From: Steinernema hermaphroditum
Taxonomy: Eukaryota; Nematoda; Chromadorea; Rhabditida; Steinernematidae
Assembly: GCA_030435675.1 (NCBI GenBank)
Contig: CM059624.1
Span: 13,354,769 to 13,418,768 of the forward strand
Direction: 5' to 3'
DNA length: 64,000 bases
In this document: positions 11,495 to 23,500 of the stretch, one piece after another
Layout: every line of letters begins with the position of its first letter
How positions within the stretch are numbered: the stretch's first letter is position 1
The notes under the pieces: model-generated
Database searches by the model: none
Told to the model about the DNA's origin: nothing
What the model saw: only the letters and a program-made list of their open reading frames with translations
Made by a program: the position numbers and the translations under genes

Positions 11495-11962
11495 TCAGTT
11501 CTTGGCGTCACCGGTCTCCCGGGGCTCGAACATCGCCTTTAGCTGGTCGACAGAGCGGTCCTTGATGTAATCCATGAAGATGCGCTTGCAGCAATACTTG
11601 TAGAGCCAGGTGACCTCGAGGTAGTTGGCGGCGGTGATGAGCTTCGCCATCTGGGGGATGGAGACGATCTCTTTGGAGAGGAACTCGCGGTCCCAGCGGG
11701 GCATGTCGAAGGGCGGCGGCGATGGCTTCGGGCCCTCCTCGAACACCTCGGGCTCCGGCACGGGGTCCGTCTTGTGCTTTTCGCACCACTCGGCGATCTT
11801 CCTGGCCGTCTCGCCGTCCACGTTCTCCAGCGGGATCTCCACGTCGCCGCTCTCCATCTCCGTCCCTTCGATCATCGTCCTCAGCGTGATCGACTGCTTC
11901 AGCGCCTCGGCGGACAGCTCCACGACCTCGTCGTCGCTCGAGCGCAGTCGGAAGCTCGCCAT
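11495..11962 (-). CDS. Skp1-related protein (SKR family), short C-terminus
   Basis: An intronless gene of 155 codons. Residues about 3-64 form a Skp1/POZ-type N-terminal domain (FRLRSSDDEVVELS..., TLRTMIEG, ETARKIAEWCEKHK). An acidic, proline-rich linker follows. Residues about 104-145 match the Skp1 dimerisation region: WDREFL, then MAKLITAANYLEV, corresponding to the 'LF-LI-AANYL' helix that bridges to F-box proteins. Skp1 links F-box substrate receptors to cullin-1 in SCF ubiquitin ligases. The protein ends soon after KDRSVDQLKAMF and lacks the C-terminal helices with the usual '...EEE..R.EN.WC' ending that normally complete the F-box pocket. The strongly GC-rich codon use differs from the neighbouring AT-rich DNA. 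Nearby F-box-like genes are candidate partners; this is inference. Confidence 0.85.
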   Translation of the reverse strand: MASFRLRSSDDEVVELSAEALKQSITLRTMIEGTEMESGDVEIPLENVDGETARKIAEWCEKHKTDPVPEPEVFEEGPKPSPPPFDMPRWDREFLSKEIVSIPQMAKLITAANYLEVTWLYKYCCKRIFMDYIKDRSVDQLKAMFEPRETGDAKN

Positions 11963-12063
11963 GGTGCTGGTTTCTGGAGTTTATGGTGAACGGTGGTTTA
12001 GCCAAGGTTAATATGGAGCGTTAGATCTTCCAAAGCGACGTTCGGTGAGCATGTTCACACTTA

Positions 12064-12096
12064 TTTTTGCGATGCAGAGACCTTGCATCGCAAAAA
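12064..12096. repeat. Perfect 13-bp stem hairpin upstream of the Skp1-like gene
   Basis: TTTTTGCGATGCA and its exact complement TGCATCGCAAAAA are separated by a 7-base loop (gagacct). It lies about 100 bases upstream of the minus-strand Skp1-like start codon. It may be a regulatory dyad or a small foldback relic. Confidence 0.7.
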
Positions 12097-12522
12097 GGAA
12101 TGTTGTTATGAGAAGTATATGTAGTTCCTAGCAGGTACTATGAGCTCACTTAAACACGGGGCATACCCAAAAACACGTGCAGCATCAAAGAACATTCGTG
12201 TCTTATCACATTTCCCGATGCAAACATTAGCAAAATTATCACCCCGTTTTGGTCTGCTCCACTACATCCAGCACATTTTTAGAGGAGATGACCGTTCTCT
12301 CTTTTGAGAACCCTTGATGTTTATTCTTCTTTAACTTTTCTGCCTTGTTTATAGACCTCCCGCCTGAACGACTACAAGATAGATTGTTGTAATTCAGAAG
12401 TGCACCTCTGATCCGAACTTTAAAGAACGATCTACAACGCTCTAGCGATCACAGTGACGCCCAACTGATAAGACCATTCGCACGAACAGGATTCCCCTGT
12501 CGAAAGCCAATCAGTCGAGGCC

Positions 12523-14021
12523 ATGCCGCACAAACCGCCCACTTCATCCCCCGTGACGAGGTTCTTCGAACTCGCCGTCGTCGCCAGTTTTTGCTTCTTG
12601 TTCGTCACATATCCCCTCTACATTGTCGTCATCCCCTTCTATCTGTTGTTCACTCCTCTCGCTCCACTTGTCGTCGCCTATGGCATATGGTACTATTACG
12701 ACTTTGGACAGCCGGCTAAGGGGTCGAGAATCGTCCAATGGGTCCGACAGATCTGCCTTTTCAAGTATTTCGCTGGATACTTCTCTCTTCAACTGGTGAA
12801 GACGGCTGATCTCGATCCGAAGAGGAATTACATCTTGGGGTGAGTCGAAATGGAACTATCTTCTGGGTGTATAATTTGCATATCGATCTTTATACGTACT
12901 GGGTGAGGGCGTCGTGTTTTACACCAAGACGTGTCAAAAGGTCCAACCATGGACATGTTATCACATAGTACCCTCAGAGTCATAAATGTTCACGAATCGG
13001 TAGGAACGGATGGACTTGTCGCTCAGCCGATTCGTCATCCATTCAACGGCTCAGCACGCCGTCGAATCGGTTAAGTCAATGGCCGAGCCGTTGACAAATC
13101 GGCTAGAAGGGGTTGAACGGTTGATTAGCTACATATCTCTGGTCAGAGTTGATAATGTTCTACCTTCACAAAGCTAAATTATCACCTTCTATCGAAGTAG
13201 ATGAGATACAAAACGAGCTACTTCGGTCTAAGTTCTCTCAGTTTAGATCTCACCCTCACGGCGTATTCTCTTGCGCAGCGGTCGGAAACATTGCCCTGGA
13301 AACGAACAACTTCCGCCAGCTATTCCCTGGCATGGAGCGTTATCTCGTCACTCTGAACGGACAGTTCTATTTCCCGATCAGACGAGAATTGATGATGGCC
13401 ATCGGTACATTGCTCAAAGTCGCCATTTCCTATCGGTATTTCAGGTTGTGTGGAAAGCAGCCACGAGAGTCTGCAGTACCTCCTCAGCAATCCGGAGAAG
13501 AAGGGTCAAATGGTGACAATTGTCTTAGGAGGGGCTGAAGAAGTGCTCGACGCCCACTATGGAAAGTACGACTTGAATCTGAAGTCACGGAAAGGATTCT
13601 GTCGATACGCTCTGAAATATGGGTATATAAAAATCTGCAAAGTCCTGCGTTTAAGCGACACTTTAGAGCCGATCTCGTGCCCACGTTCCACTTCGGAGAA
13701 AACGATCTCTTCCACCAAAGCCCCAATCCGAGAGGATCGGCAATCAGAAAGCTTCAGTCGGCAATCAAGAAGAAGTTCGGAATCTGCATTCCAATCGTTT
13801 TCGGAGCCTCGTTCCTCCCAGGTCGATCTGGAGTTCTCCCAATGCGCAAGCCCATAACTACGGTAATAGGAGCGCCTGTCCAAGTTGCGCAGAAGGATGA
13901 TCCGACGGAAGAGGAGGTCAACGAATTGCACAGGAGGTACTGTGAAGCGCTGACAGAGCTTTTCGAATCTCACAGGAAGGAGTACGGCGTGGCTGATGAC
14001 GTAAAGCTGAATATTCTGTAA
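12523..14021 (+). CDS. DGAT2/MOGAT-family acyltransferase
   Basis: Four exons at 12523-12839, 13247-13404, 13445-13622 and 13667-14021 join in frame to 335 codons with consistent phases; introns 2 and 3 are 40 and 44 bp. The family transfers fatty acyl groups from acyl-CoA to diacyl- or monoacylglycerol in the ER membrane during triglyceride synthesis. The N-terminus has one or two hydrophobic membrane segments (residues about 15-60). The hallmark catalytic HPHG motif sits at the exon 1/2 junction (NYILGSHPHGVFS). Also present are FYFPIRRELMMAIG, the GGAEEVLDA block, LKSRKGFCRYAL, and VPTFHFGENDLF, all typical of DGAT2. Length is normal for the family. The first intron (407 bp) carries repeats of a CCGATTCG-like word. 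Whether it uses di- or monoacylglycerol cannot be told. Confidence 0.92.
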
Positions 14022-14311
14022 AATGAGTGATCTCTTTGTCAACGAAGGATATGCATAGAGTAACCACTTCGATGCTAAGAGTGCCTGTCCACAATCCGTG
14101 ACTGTACGTCAAATACCAAACCTTTTCGAAAATGATGGATGACGCAACATCCGACTCTCAGACGCGCAAACATCGGCCTCCAGCCCACAAAGCCGCACCG
14201 GAAAATATCGCAAGACCACAATACACAACAGTTATGAACACAACGTGGAAATAGAAAGTTTACAAGCTGAAAATGACAAAAAAAAAGAGTTTCACTCCAC
14301 TCCCCAACCTT

Positions 14312-15023
14312 TCAATATACGCTATAACTTCGGCTGCTGCTCAGTTCTGGACGTCCGATGTATGACATGCGTCCGAGCCTCTCATCAGCTCTTTCCTTGT
14401 CCAGCAACGACTTCTTCTGCTCTTGTGAACCAGATCCACTGGGACCGCCTCTTCCACGACCGCTTTCTGTCTTCCCTGTATGTTCTCGAGCGAAGTTCGG
14501 CGTAACCATGCTCCGAATGCGTCGCAAGCAACGCTGCATCTCCCTCTCGTGATCATAGAACTCGAGCTGCAAAGAAACGATCAAATCGGGCAAGAAACAG
14601 TACGCGGCATACCCGGACATTGACGCCGTCGACAACGTGCTTCTTCCTCCACTGACCACGCACTTCGGCCGCAATCTCGGGATCTTCGAAAGTGACATAG
14701 CCCATGCGACGAGACCTGACTCCGCGGCGGGTGCTTTCGTACACGATATGAGCTGCACTGACCGGTCCAAAACGTTCAAAATAGTCGCGCAGAGTGTCTA
14801 GAGAAAATGAAGTGGAAAATGCCGAAAAGATAAGGAGACATACCGGCAGTCGTAGTGGACCTCAGTGGACTGACACAGTACGTGACGGGCCTATCCGGTG
14901 CCTTGGACTTGTCGTAGGGCTTGTTGTTCGGCGCCTAAAGACAACATTGAAAGCTGGACGGCAAAGTTGTTTCACCTTCGACATTCTGCCACGACGAAAG
15001 GCTTCCTGGCTTGGATTGACCAT
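14312..15023 (-). CDS. RRM-domain RNA-binding protein
   Basis: Four exons on the minus strand, 15023-14976, 14934-14844, 14797-14613 and 14566-14312, join to 192 codons; the introns are 41, 46 and 46 bp. Residues about 30-105 form one RNA recognition motif. RNP2 is represented by VTYCVSPL and RNP1 by RRMGYVTF, followed by the typical KKHVVDGVNVRLEF end. The C-terminal tail is basic and rich in Gly/Ser/Arg (GRGRGGPSGSG) and ends in RSYSVY-like sequence. The RRM looks somewhat like SLIRP, but there is no evident mitochondrial leader and the tail is different, so I keep the general name. It is tail-to-tail with the DGAT2-family gene. Confidence 0.8.
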
Positions 15024-16004
15024 CTGCAATGAATTGAGAATAACAAACAGCTCGAAATATTCAAAACAAGAGATAAAACGCGAAAAAAGCGAAGAAATGA
15101 GAATATCACAAAAGATTTACGCGTAACCACTAGATGAACAGCAATAAAAGATCACAAACACAAGTGGTTTTCACCCGCGATATTATGACACTTTGTCCAT
15201 AAATGCGTTTGCAACATCAGATATATCAATTTTCAAAAAATCGCGCTCTTGGACGACAAACAGATGTCTTATATGGGCCCGGAAATCGTCTGTGTCTGCA
15301 ATCTCTAGAAACACAGAAGTCGACACTGTCTGCCAAAGCAGACATAAACAAACCTACAGTTGACTTTACACAGCGGCACGAGACATTAGAACGAACAGAT
15401 CACCGCGCAAATTTTGCAGACAGTCTATTCTTGAATGGCTGGTCTGAAGAGAAATGTTTCGAAATAGACGCGCAGACATAATTTCGTGTCGAGATCCAGT
15501 CCAGTCGATTTGGATCAACCACCAACAAACAAACGTTCAAACAGATAATAAAAGGCACTGGAGGATCTTTGTAACGGAAAGGGCGAAGCTCCCGTGGCGG
15601 GAAAAAGCCCTTACGATTTACCGATGGCTGTGATTCCTTGATTCGGTATCGTCGGATTGTCGTGGCCGTAGATACCCGTTCTCGGGCATGCGTGTGTTAT
15701 CCCGACTAACCCGAGCACACCCTAATGGTTAGAAATCGATGTCTGAACTTCCGAAGATTTGCCTTCTCGTTCGATTGATTCCTAGCTTGCTAAAAAAATT
15801 TTTCTTTTTTTACATTAGGAAACTCGCTATGCATCAATCCTTGGCTGGCAATGGTCATGGACGGAGAGTCAACGTAAGTGGAAGTGCTGTAACCCAAGCG
15901 CACAGAATCCATAACGCCCAGTCCATTTCCGGAGTCACTGATGTGCGATTAATTCTTATGGGCGACAGCACGCCCGCGGCCCTGCCACGTTCATCTTTGA
16001 GCAA
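15024..16004. other. Upstream region of the RRM and NWD-type genes
   Basis: No complete gene is seen. A possible first exon of the NWD-type gene is 15830-15874 (MHQSLAGNGHGRRVN, then a GTAAGT donor), but I cannot show where it would splice. The block 15570-15730 is GC-rich with several short inverted words and no recognisable RNA gene. Confidence 0.35.
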
Positions 16005-18334
16005 ATGAGTCGGAAGGCGGCGGTGCGCGACTCTCGTTCGCTAAAACATTCGCAGTCGAGCAATCTATCGAAGAAGCTCACGAAGAACAACCTGAACGAT
16101 GCCGTCGCTGATCCGTCTACACCCTCGGAGGAAGCGGAGGTAGCAACGGCAACATTTCTCCCTCATATCGGAGTTTCAGGTCCTGGACATCTATCAGAAA
16201 GTGTTCTCCGGTCGATACGACAACATCCCGGCGCCCATATCACAACAGGTTCGCGTTTTCACGAGCTCCACCTTCACAGATACCACGGTGGAGCGGAATG
16301 CGTTGATGGAAGAAGTGTATCCGGCGCTGAAGGAGTACTGTAGGGAGAATCACGGTCTCGATTTTCAGGTGGCCAGAGGCAAAGTGACCTGGAGAGTAGT
16401 CATCATTTAGGTGGTGGATATGCGTTGGGGAGTCCGCGACGAAGCCACCGACGATCATATGACCACAAAGCTTTGTATAACGGAGATAGGAAACTGTCAG
16501 CGACTGTCTTTGGGTCCAAATTTTGTGGTTTGTTTATGACCCAACCTGACAATAAAACCCAAGGATGTTAAAGGTATTTCTCTGTCAAAAGTACGGCTAT
16601 CGCCCCCTGCCATCAGAGATCTTAACCAGCGAATTTGACACTTTGAAGCGGATGCTAATCGAGAATCAAGAAGACGTTTCTCTATTGGACACTTGGTACA
16701 TAGAAGACGCGAATTCCGTTCCGAAACAGTACGTCCTTCAGCCTATCAGCTCGATATTGTTCAACTTTAACAACAAGGTTGGCGAAGCCCTTCTTTCCCT
16801 GGTCAACCTACTTTCAGAGAATTCCGAAACTCCAAGAGCGAGACGCTAAAACGTGGTGGCAGGTGGAAGCCCGGATGCAGAACCAGCTCAGAAAAGCGGC
16901 GAAATTGTGCTATGACAAGGGCTTCTTCACTCACGAACAAATGCACAATTACTTCATGTCGGGTAATTGGTCGTCTATTTCGTGGTTTTTGGATCGCTTA
17001 CAGTGACTGAAAGAGAGGTCATCAACGGTATTCTGAACTCGTCGAATCCAAACGAACACTGTCTCTGTTTCGTGCGCCACATCGACAACATCGTCGTGAA
17101 CGCCACCACCGCCGCTGCCAAATTCATCGATCTCACCGCAGATCAGATCAATTCCGAAGCTCAGAAGCTGTTGGCCAATCTAAGAGACGAAAGAGTGCCT
17201 ACGAAGTTGCACAAGTCATGTATCAGGCGATACGCAGTTGAGTGGTTCTCGAAAGATGGAATCGATGCGACCTACCATGCCAGCTACATTTCTAAGTTTT
17301 GCCGCGATTTCTCGTCGAGTGTAACTTCGTTGGTATGCGAAAGCCTGGAGGTATGTAGCTGGGATATGGTTTAGATCGACTCGGCAGTGGTGAAACAGTC
17401 GAAATTTCGGGATCCTTTGTATTCGGAGATTTTGCGGCATCTCTACGGATCACATCTTGTCAGCTCGGCGTTTCATGGAAGAGAGAAAGAGATCGAAATC
17501 GCAAAGCAGTATGTGCTGTCGGAGAAGCAGATTCCGATGATATTCCAGGTTGGCTACCGTCTGTTTCATGTCTTCTTGGTGATGATGATGCCCTCCTTAT
17601 ATGAAACCCCCACATGTCTTCAAAGTGTCCGCTTTTGATCGAACACACTGGTTATATCTTTGTCATATCTTGGTCACATATCACCCTACTTACTCGACCC
17701 TCTAAATCTAATTACTCCAGAACTTATATCTCTCCATTTAGGGCGAAAACGGTTGCGGAAAGACATCGCTCCTTGCTCGCATCTCGACCCAAATCCGATC
17801 CTGGCTGGGCATTGGCAAAGATCCAGTCGTGATTCTCAGATTCATTGGAACCACAGCCGACAGTTCCAGCATATCTCCCCTACTTACAAGCGTCTGTGAC
17901 CAGGTAGTGTAACTTAGCATACACCCTTGTTCATAATGTGCATAGATCGCCTGGAACTACGACATGAAACTCAAAGATCAGTCGCCTACAGAATTATCGA
18001 AACTCTTCCACCATTTCAAAAGAATGATCGCATTGGCCACATCTGACAAACCCTTAGTAAATCCATCAAAAAAATTCCAAAAGTGGCCAAAAATTACAGA
18101 TAATCTTCTTCGACAGCCTCGACCTCCTCTCCACGGTTGACGCAGCTCATGAGCTATTGTGGTTTCCACCTAAACTTCCTGCTAATGTGAAGGTACGCAT
18201 TTAATTCTGATAGAAGATTATGCATGATCCAGTTCTTTGCTTCTTTCACGCCTGGGGCGTCGTCTATTGAGCGAGCGATTCGTCGTCTTGTGGAAGACTC
18301 AAATCACTATGTTACCGTAGAAGCGATGGAAAAG
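16005..18334 (+). CDS. NWD-type NACHT/WD-repeat protein, N-terminal and NACHT part
   Basis: Eleven exons join in one frame (587 codons): 16005-16139, 16180-16368, 16411-16527, 16574-16777, 16818-16962, 17004-17332, 17375-17548, 17742-17903, 17946-18056, 18100-18192 and 18233-18334. The N-terminal domain has VRVFTSSTFTDTTVERNALM and VVDMRWGVRDEATDDHMTT, which match the N-terminus of NACHT and WD-repeat proteins NWD1/NWD2. The Walker A motif is GENGCGKTS at the start of exon 8. Walker B is IIFFDSLDLL at the start of exon 10, followed by the sensor-like block VKFFASFTPGAS. The family are cytoplasmic STAND-type NTPases. The gene stops after ...HYVTVEAMEK at a good donor (GTAAGAGG). The winged-helix part expected next is not found; the following DNA is low-complexity and satellite. 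The C-terminal half reappears at 38650. Confidence 0.85.
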
Positions 18335-19033
18335 GTAAGAGGGTAATGACTATGGGGATGCTGAAGAAATAGCTGGGGTGTGAAGGCGGGTCTGTTCCAA
18401 GAATGGCTTGCCTTTAAGAATCAAAATTAGAGATGTGAGGTGCAACTTGCAGGTGATGAGTATCCAGCTTTTACAGTGCGAAATCCAGTTTCCGTCACAG
18501 GAATCGGATATCCAACCTGCTTTAAAATGCACTGACAACCTTGTGAGACATGCTAGCGAAAAGACCGATCACCGGTCCATTCCTTCCTCGGTGCATGATA
18601 ATTCTTCTCGTTGCCCCGCCTTCATCTGCCAGATATGCGCGTTCTATGCTTCTTTGCCTCCTCTATCGATATCTTATGTTATGCCCTGTACACGCTCATT
18701 CCACTCCAGCATGTGTTGCAGACCGTCGGCCATCTCTGCCCCGCTCTCTTCCTCTATCCTTCCCTCATGTTATACTCTGTGCACGTTCCCGGATCTTCGA
18801 CCATCTCTCCCACACTCCAGACCTCAACCTATCGCCCGTCAATGTTCATCCCACCACAAATCCACACCTATTTTGCTCCCGATTCATCCTACGCCCTCTC
18901 CATGCCCATTTCCTATTTCTGCCCCGATCCGTACCTGGCAGAAATCTTTGGATACTTTGAGGGATACCTATTATCAGAGGGAAATATCGGTCAAATTTAT
19001 AAGCTACTGCACATGCGAAACACTTCGTGTTTC
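18335..19033. other. Pyrimidine-rich stretch after the last NACHT exon
   Basis: This follows the donor at 18335. No exon matching the missing NWD winged-helix region is visible. From about 18600 the plus strand is rich in C and T and poor in G. A related word (ATGTTATRCYCTGTRCACGYTC) appears at about 18675 and 18766, suggesting a decayed tandem repeat of about 90-120 bp. Open frames here of up to 234 codons are a by-product of the composition. Confidence 0.5.
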
Positions 19034-20525
19034 AAAGAGAAAAAGGGAAAGAGGGAAAAAGGGGAATGAAAATAAAAGAATTGAGAAAATGGTTAAGAGG
19101 AGGAAGTTATAGAAAGAAATTAGAGAGATATAGGGGGAGGGAATAAAGGAAGTATGGTTGTTATTGGGATGAGGGATGAGAGGGAAGATTTGATTTGGGA
19201 TAGGGTGAGAGATAATATATGAAGGAGAATCGGGAGGAATAGGGGTAGGATTATGAAGTAGGATTGATTGTCTAATGGATAGGAGTTGTTGAAGGGTATT
19301 AAGAATTAAATAAGAAAGATAGGATATGGGAATATGGGTGGGTGAAAATTAAATAGAAGGAGAAGAGGTGGATGGGAAAAGAAGGTGGAGGAAAGGGAAA
19401 AGAATATAAAAGGAGGGAAGAGATAGATAAAAAGGAAGTAAGAATAGAATAGGGGAAAAAGGATAAGAGTTATGAATTTGTTTAAGTTGATGATGAAAGG
19501 AAGTGATTTTTGGAATAGAATGTAGATAAAGTTTAGGGCATTGGATAGAAGAGATGTCTTGGAGATGATATAGGAGTTCTGAGGGATGTTAAGATTATAG
19601 AGTATCTAAGATGTATATGGAGATTAAAGAATGGCATTAGAAATAAAGTATGTAGTAGAATTGGTCGTTTTTTTAGAATGAAGCAATAGAGTCTAATAAA
19701 TGGAATGATGGAAGGCTGTCAATGCCGTCTTATAAGTTTCATTGGAGGTCGAATATTGTAGAAGAGATTTTGGGGAATAAGTTAATGGAAGAAAAGTTGT
19801 GGTAAGTTAATATTGATGGAGAGGAAATGTAGGAAGTTGGCAGAATGTGAAATATGATGGAGTTTTTGGATGGCTGGAGGAAAATAAGTATGGGGGCTTT
19901 GTTAAAAAATAGGTAGGATAATTGTGATTATATGGATTTTAAGAAATGTAGTTTTAGTGAATAATAATAGATAATTAGTGTAGTGATAAAGTTGATGAAG
20001 GAATTGTGTGAATAGTGGAAAAGAGAGAGAAATGTGAGGTGGTGTGGGAGTGGAGATAGGTGTGTAAATGAGTGTGGTTTAATTAAAGGAGGAAAATAGA
20101 TGTTTTGAATGGAAGTGGGATGAAATTTGGAATTTGGAATAAGTGGTAATTTAAAAGATGGAGAATGTGTAAGATGTGATTTTGTTGAGATAAGGGAAGG
20201 GATGTGGGAAAGGAATGTGAATGAGTGTGGAATTATAAGTTGAAAAAATAGTGTTTAAAATGGAAGTGGGATGGTTGGAATTGGTTTGGAAGGAAATAAA
20301 TATAGTATGTTTTATTTGGTATTTGGTAGTTAATATATAAGAGGGAGTGTTTGGATGAAAGAGTTATAAGAGATATTAAGGTTTTGAATGTAGAGGGAAT
20401 TTTTTGGAAGGAAGATGATAAGTGTTTTGTTTGGTGAGATAATGGGAGGGGATGTGGGAGGGAGTGGTGTGTGGTGTGGTTTTAGTTTTGGATAGTGTTT
20501 TATGGAGTAGGTGTAAATTTTGGAA
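19034..20525. other. Cytosine-depleted block (likely faulty satellite sequence)
   Basis: For about 1.5 kb the plus strand has almost no C; whole 60-base lines such as 19141-19200 and 20461-20520 have none. It ends abruptly where normal satellite begins at about 20526. From about 20010 on, the order of words equals that of the adjacent satellite with its C bases deleted. For example, satellite TAAATCATAGTCATGTCTCT becomes TAAATATAGTATGTTTT near 20300. The satellite segment running from GGGAGTGGCAGATAGCGTG to TTTAATTA becomes GGGAGTGGAGATAGGTGTG followed by TTTAATTA near 20050. Because bases are missing rather than changed, deamination does not explain it. It looks like unpolished read sequence with one base channel failing. 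A few C-containing patches (19690-19760) remain. Confidence 0.7.
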
Positions 20526-23500
20526 TTGCGTCTCTTCGGAGATGCTTATAAATCATAGTCATGTCTCTTGAACACGTTATTCTGGTTAGTCCTAATCTAT
20601 CCACATACAGAGGTTGAGTGTTTGTAATGTGAACAGAGCTCTATCAGCGCATCCTAGTCTACTCACATGCAGAGAGTGAGTTCCTGGACTCTGAACACAG
20701 CTCTATCAGCTTCCGAGCATCCATTCAGCGCTTTTCGAATGTCTAGAGCGGTAATTTGCTTTCGGAAGTGTACAGTAACTGTATACAGACTGTCTTTGAT
20801 TCTCTGCCGTTGTCAGATCACACCTGTGGAACGGGACTGTTGGGAGTGGCAGATAGCGTGCTGTACAATGCAGTCGTCGGTTTAATTACCCAAGTTTGAG
20901 GTAAACATTAGATCCGCTCTTTCAAATGGAAGTGGCGATGTAAATTTTGGAATTGCGTCTCTTCGGAGATGCTTATAAATCATAGTCATGTCTCTTGAAC
21001 ACGTTATTCTGGTTAGTCCTAATCTATCCACATACAGAGGTTGAGTGTTTGTAATGTGAACAGAGCTCTATCAGCGCATCCTAGTCTACTCACATGCAGA
21101 GAGTGAGTTCCCGGACTCTGAACACAGCTCTATCAGCTTCCGAGCATCCATTCAGCGCTTTTCGAATGTCTAGAGCGGTAATTTGCTTTCGGAAGTGTAC
21201 AGTAACTGTATACAGACTGTCTTTGATTCTCTGCCGTTGTCAGATCACACCTGTGGAACGGGACTGTTGGGAGTGGCAGATAGCGTGCTGTACAATGCAG
21301 TCGTCGGTTTAATTACCCAAGTTTGAGGTAAACATTAGATCCGCTCTTTCAAATGGAAGTGGCGATGTAAATTTTGGAATTGCGTCTCTTCGGAGATGCT
21401 TATAAATCATAGTCATGTCTCTTGAACACGTTATTCTGGTTAGTCCTAGTCTACCCACATACAGAGGTTGAGTGTTTGGAGTCTGAACACAGCTCTATCG
21501 GCTTCCGAGGATCCATTCAGCGCTTTTCGAATGTCTAGAGCGGTAATTTTCCTTCGGAAGTGTACAGTAACTGTATACAGACTGTCTTTGATTCTCTGCC
21601 GTTGTCAGATCACACCTGTGGAACGGGACTGTTGGGAGTGGCAGATAGCGTGCTGTGCAATGCAGTCGTCGGTTTAATTACCCAAGTTTGAGGTAAACAT
21701 TAGATCCGCTCTTTCAAATGGAAGTGGCGATGTAAATTTTGGAATTGCGTCTCTTCGGAGATGCTTATAAATCATAGTCATGTCTCTTGAACACGTTATT
21801 CTGGTTAGTCCTAGTCTACCCACATACAGAGGTTGAGTGTTTGGAGTCTGAACACAGCTCTATCGGCGCTTCCGAGGATCCATTCAGCGCTTTTCGAATG
21901 TCTAGAGCGGTAATTTGCCTTCGGAAGTGTACAGTAACTGTATACAGACTGTCTTTGATTCTCTGCCGTTGTCAGATCACACCTGTGGAACGGGACTGTT
22001 GGGAGTGGCAGATAGCGTGCTGTGCAATGCAGTCGTCGGTTTAATTACCCAAGTTTGAGGTAAACATTAGATCCGCTCTTTCAAATGGAAGTGGCGATGT
22101 AAATTTTGGAATTGCGTCTCTTCGGAGATGCTTATAAATCATAGTCATGTCTCTTGAACACGTTATTCTGGTTAGTCCTAATCTATCCACATACAGAGGT
22201 TGAGTGTTTGTAATGTGAACAGAGCTCTATCAGCGCATCCTAGTCTACTCACATGCAGAGAGTGAGTTCCCGGACTCTGAACACAGCTCTATCAGCTTCC
22301 GAGCATCCATTCAGCGCTTTTCGAATGTCTAGAGCGGTAATCTGCCTTCGGAAGTGTCTACAGTAACTGTATACAGACTGTCTTTGATTCTCTGCCGTTG
22401 TCAGATCACACCTGTGGAACGGGACTGTTGGGAGTGGCAGATAGCGTGCTGTACAATGCAGTCGTCGGTTTAATTACCCAAGTTTGAGGTAAACATTAGA
22501 TCCGCTCTTTCAAATGGAAGTGGCGATGTAAATTTTGGAATTGCGTCTCTTCGGAGATGCTTATAAATCATAGTCATGTCTCTTGAACACGTTATTCTGG
22601 TTAGTCCTAATCTATCCACATACAGAGGTTGAGTGTTTGTAATGTGAACAGAGCTCTATCAGCGCATCCTAGTCTACTCACATGCAGAGAGTGAGTTCCC
22701 GGACTCTGAACACAGCTCTATCAGCTTCCGAGCATCCATTCAGCGCTTTTCGAATGTCTAGAGCGGTAATTTGCTTTCGGAAGTGTACAGTAACTGTATA
22801 CAGACTGTCTTTGATTCTCTGCCGTTGTCAGATCACACCTGTGGAACGGGACTGTTGGGAGTGGCAGATAGCGTGCTGTACAATGCAGTCGTCGGTTTAA
22901 TTACCCAAGTTTGAGGTAAACATTAGATCCGCTCTTTCAAATGGAAGTGGCGATGTAAATTTTGGAATTGCGTCTCTTCGGAGATGCTTATAAATCATAG
23001 TCATGTCTCTTGAACACGTTATTCTGGTTAGTCCTAATCTATCCACATACAGAGGTTGAGTGTTTGTAATGTGAACAGAGCTCTATCAGCGCATCCTAGT
23101 CTACTCACATGCAGAGAGTGAGTTCCCGGACTCTGAACACAGCTCTATCGGCTTCCGAGGATCCATTCAGCGCTTTTCGAATGTCTAGAGCGGTAATTTG
23201 CTTTCGGAAGTGTACAGTAACTGTATACAGACTGTCTTTGATTCTCTGCCGTTGTCAGATCACACCTGTGGAACGGGACTGTTGGGAGTGGCAGATAGCG
23301 TGCTGTACAATGCAGTCGTCGGTTTAATTACCCAAGTTTGAGGTAAACATTAGATCCGCTCTTTCAAATGGAAGTGGCGATGTAAATTTTGGAATTGCGT
23401 CTCTTCGGAGATGCTTATAAATCATAGTCATGTCTCTTGAACACGTTATTCTGGTTAGTCCTAGTCTACCCACATACAGAGGTTGAGTGTTTGGAGTCTG

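Noticed and set aside
11508..12005. 165-codon Arg/Gly-rich minus-strand frame overlapping the Skp1-like gene
   Set aside because: It is an alternate-frame shadow of the GC-rich Skp1-like coding sequence with low-complexity composition.
18408..19112. Plus-strand frames of 136-234 codons after the NACHT exons
   Set aside because: All three phases are open because of pyrimidine-rich composition. No similarity to the missing NWD middle part and no splice sites joining it.
19034..20525. C-to-T hypermutation (deamination or RIP-like) as cause of the C-free block
   Set aside because: Alignment to the satellite by eye needs loss of C positions, not replacement by T; the spacing between shared words is shortened accordingly.
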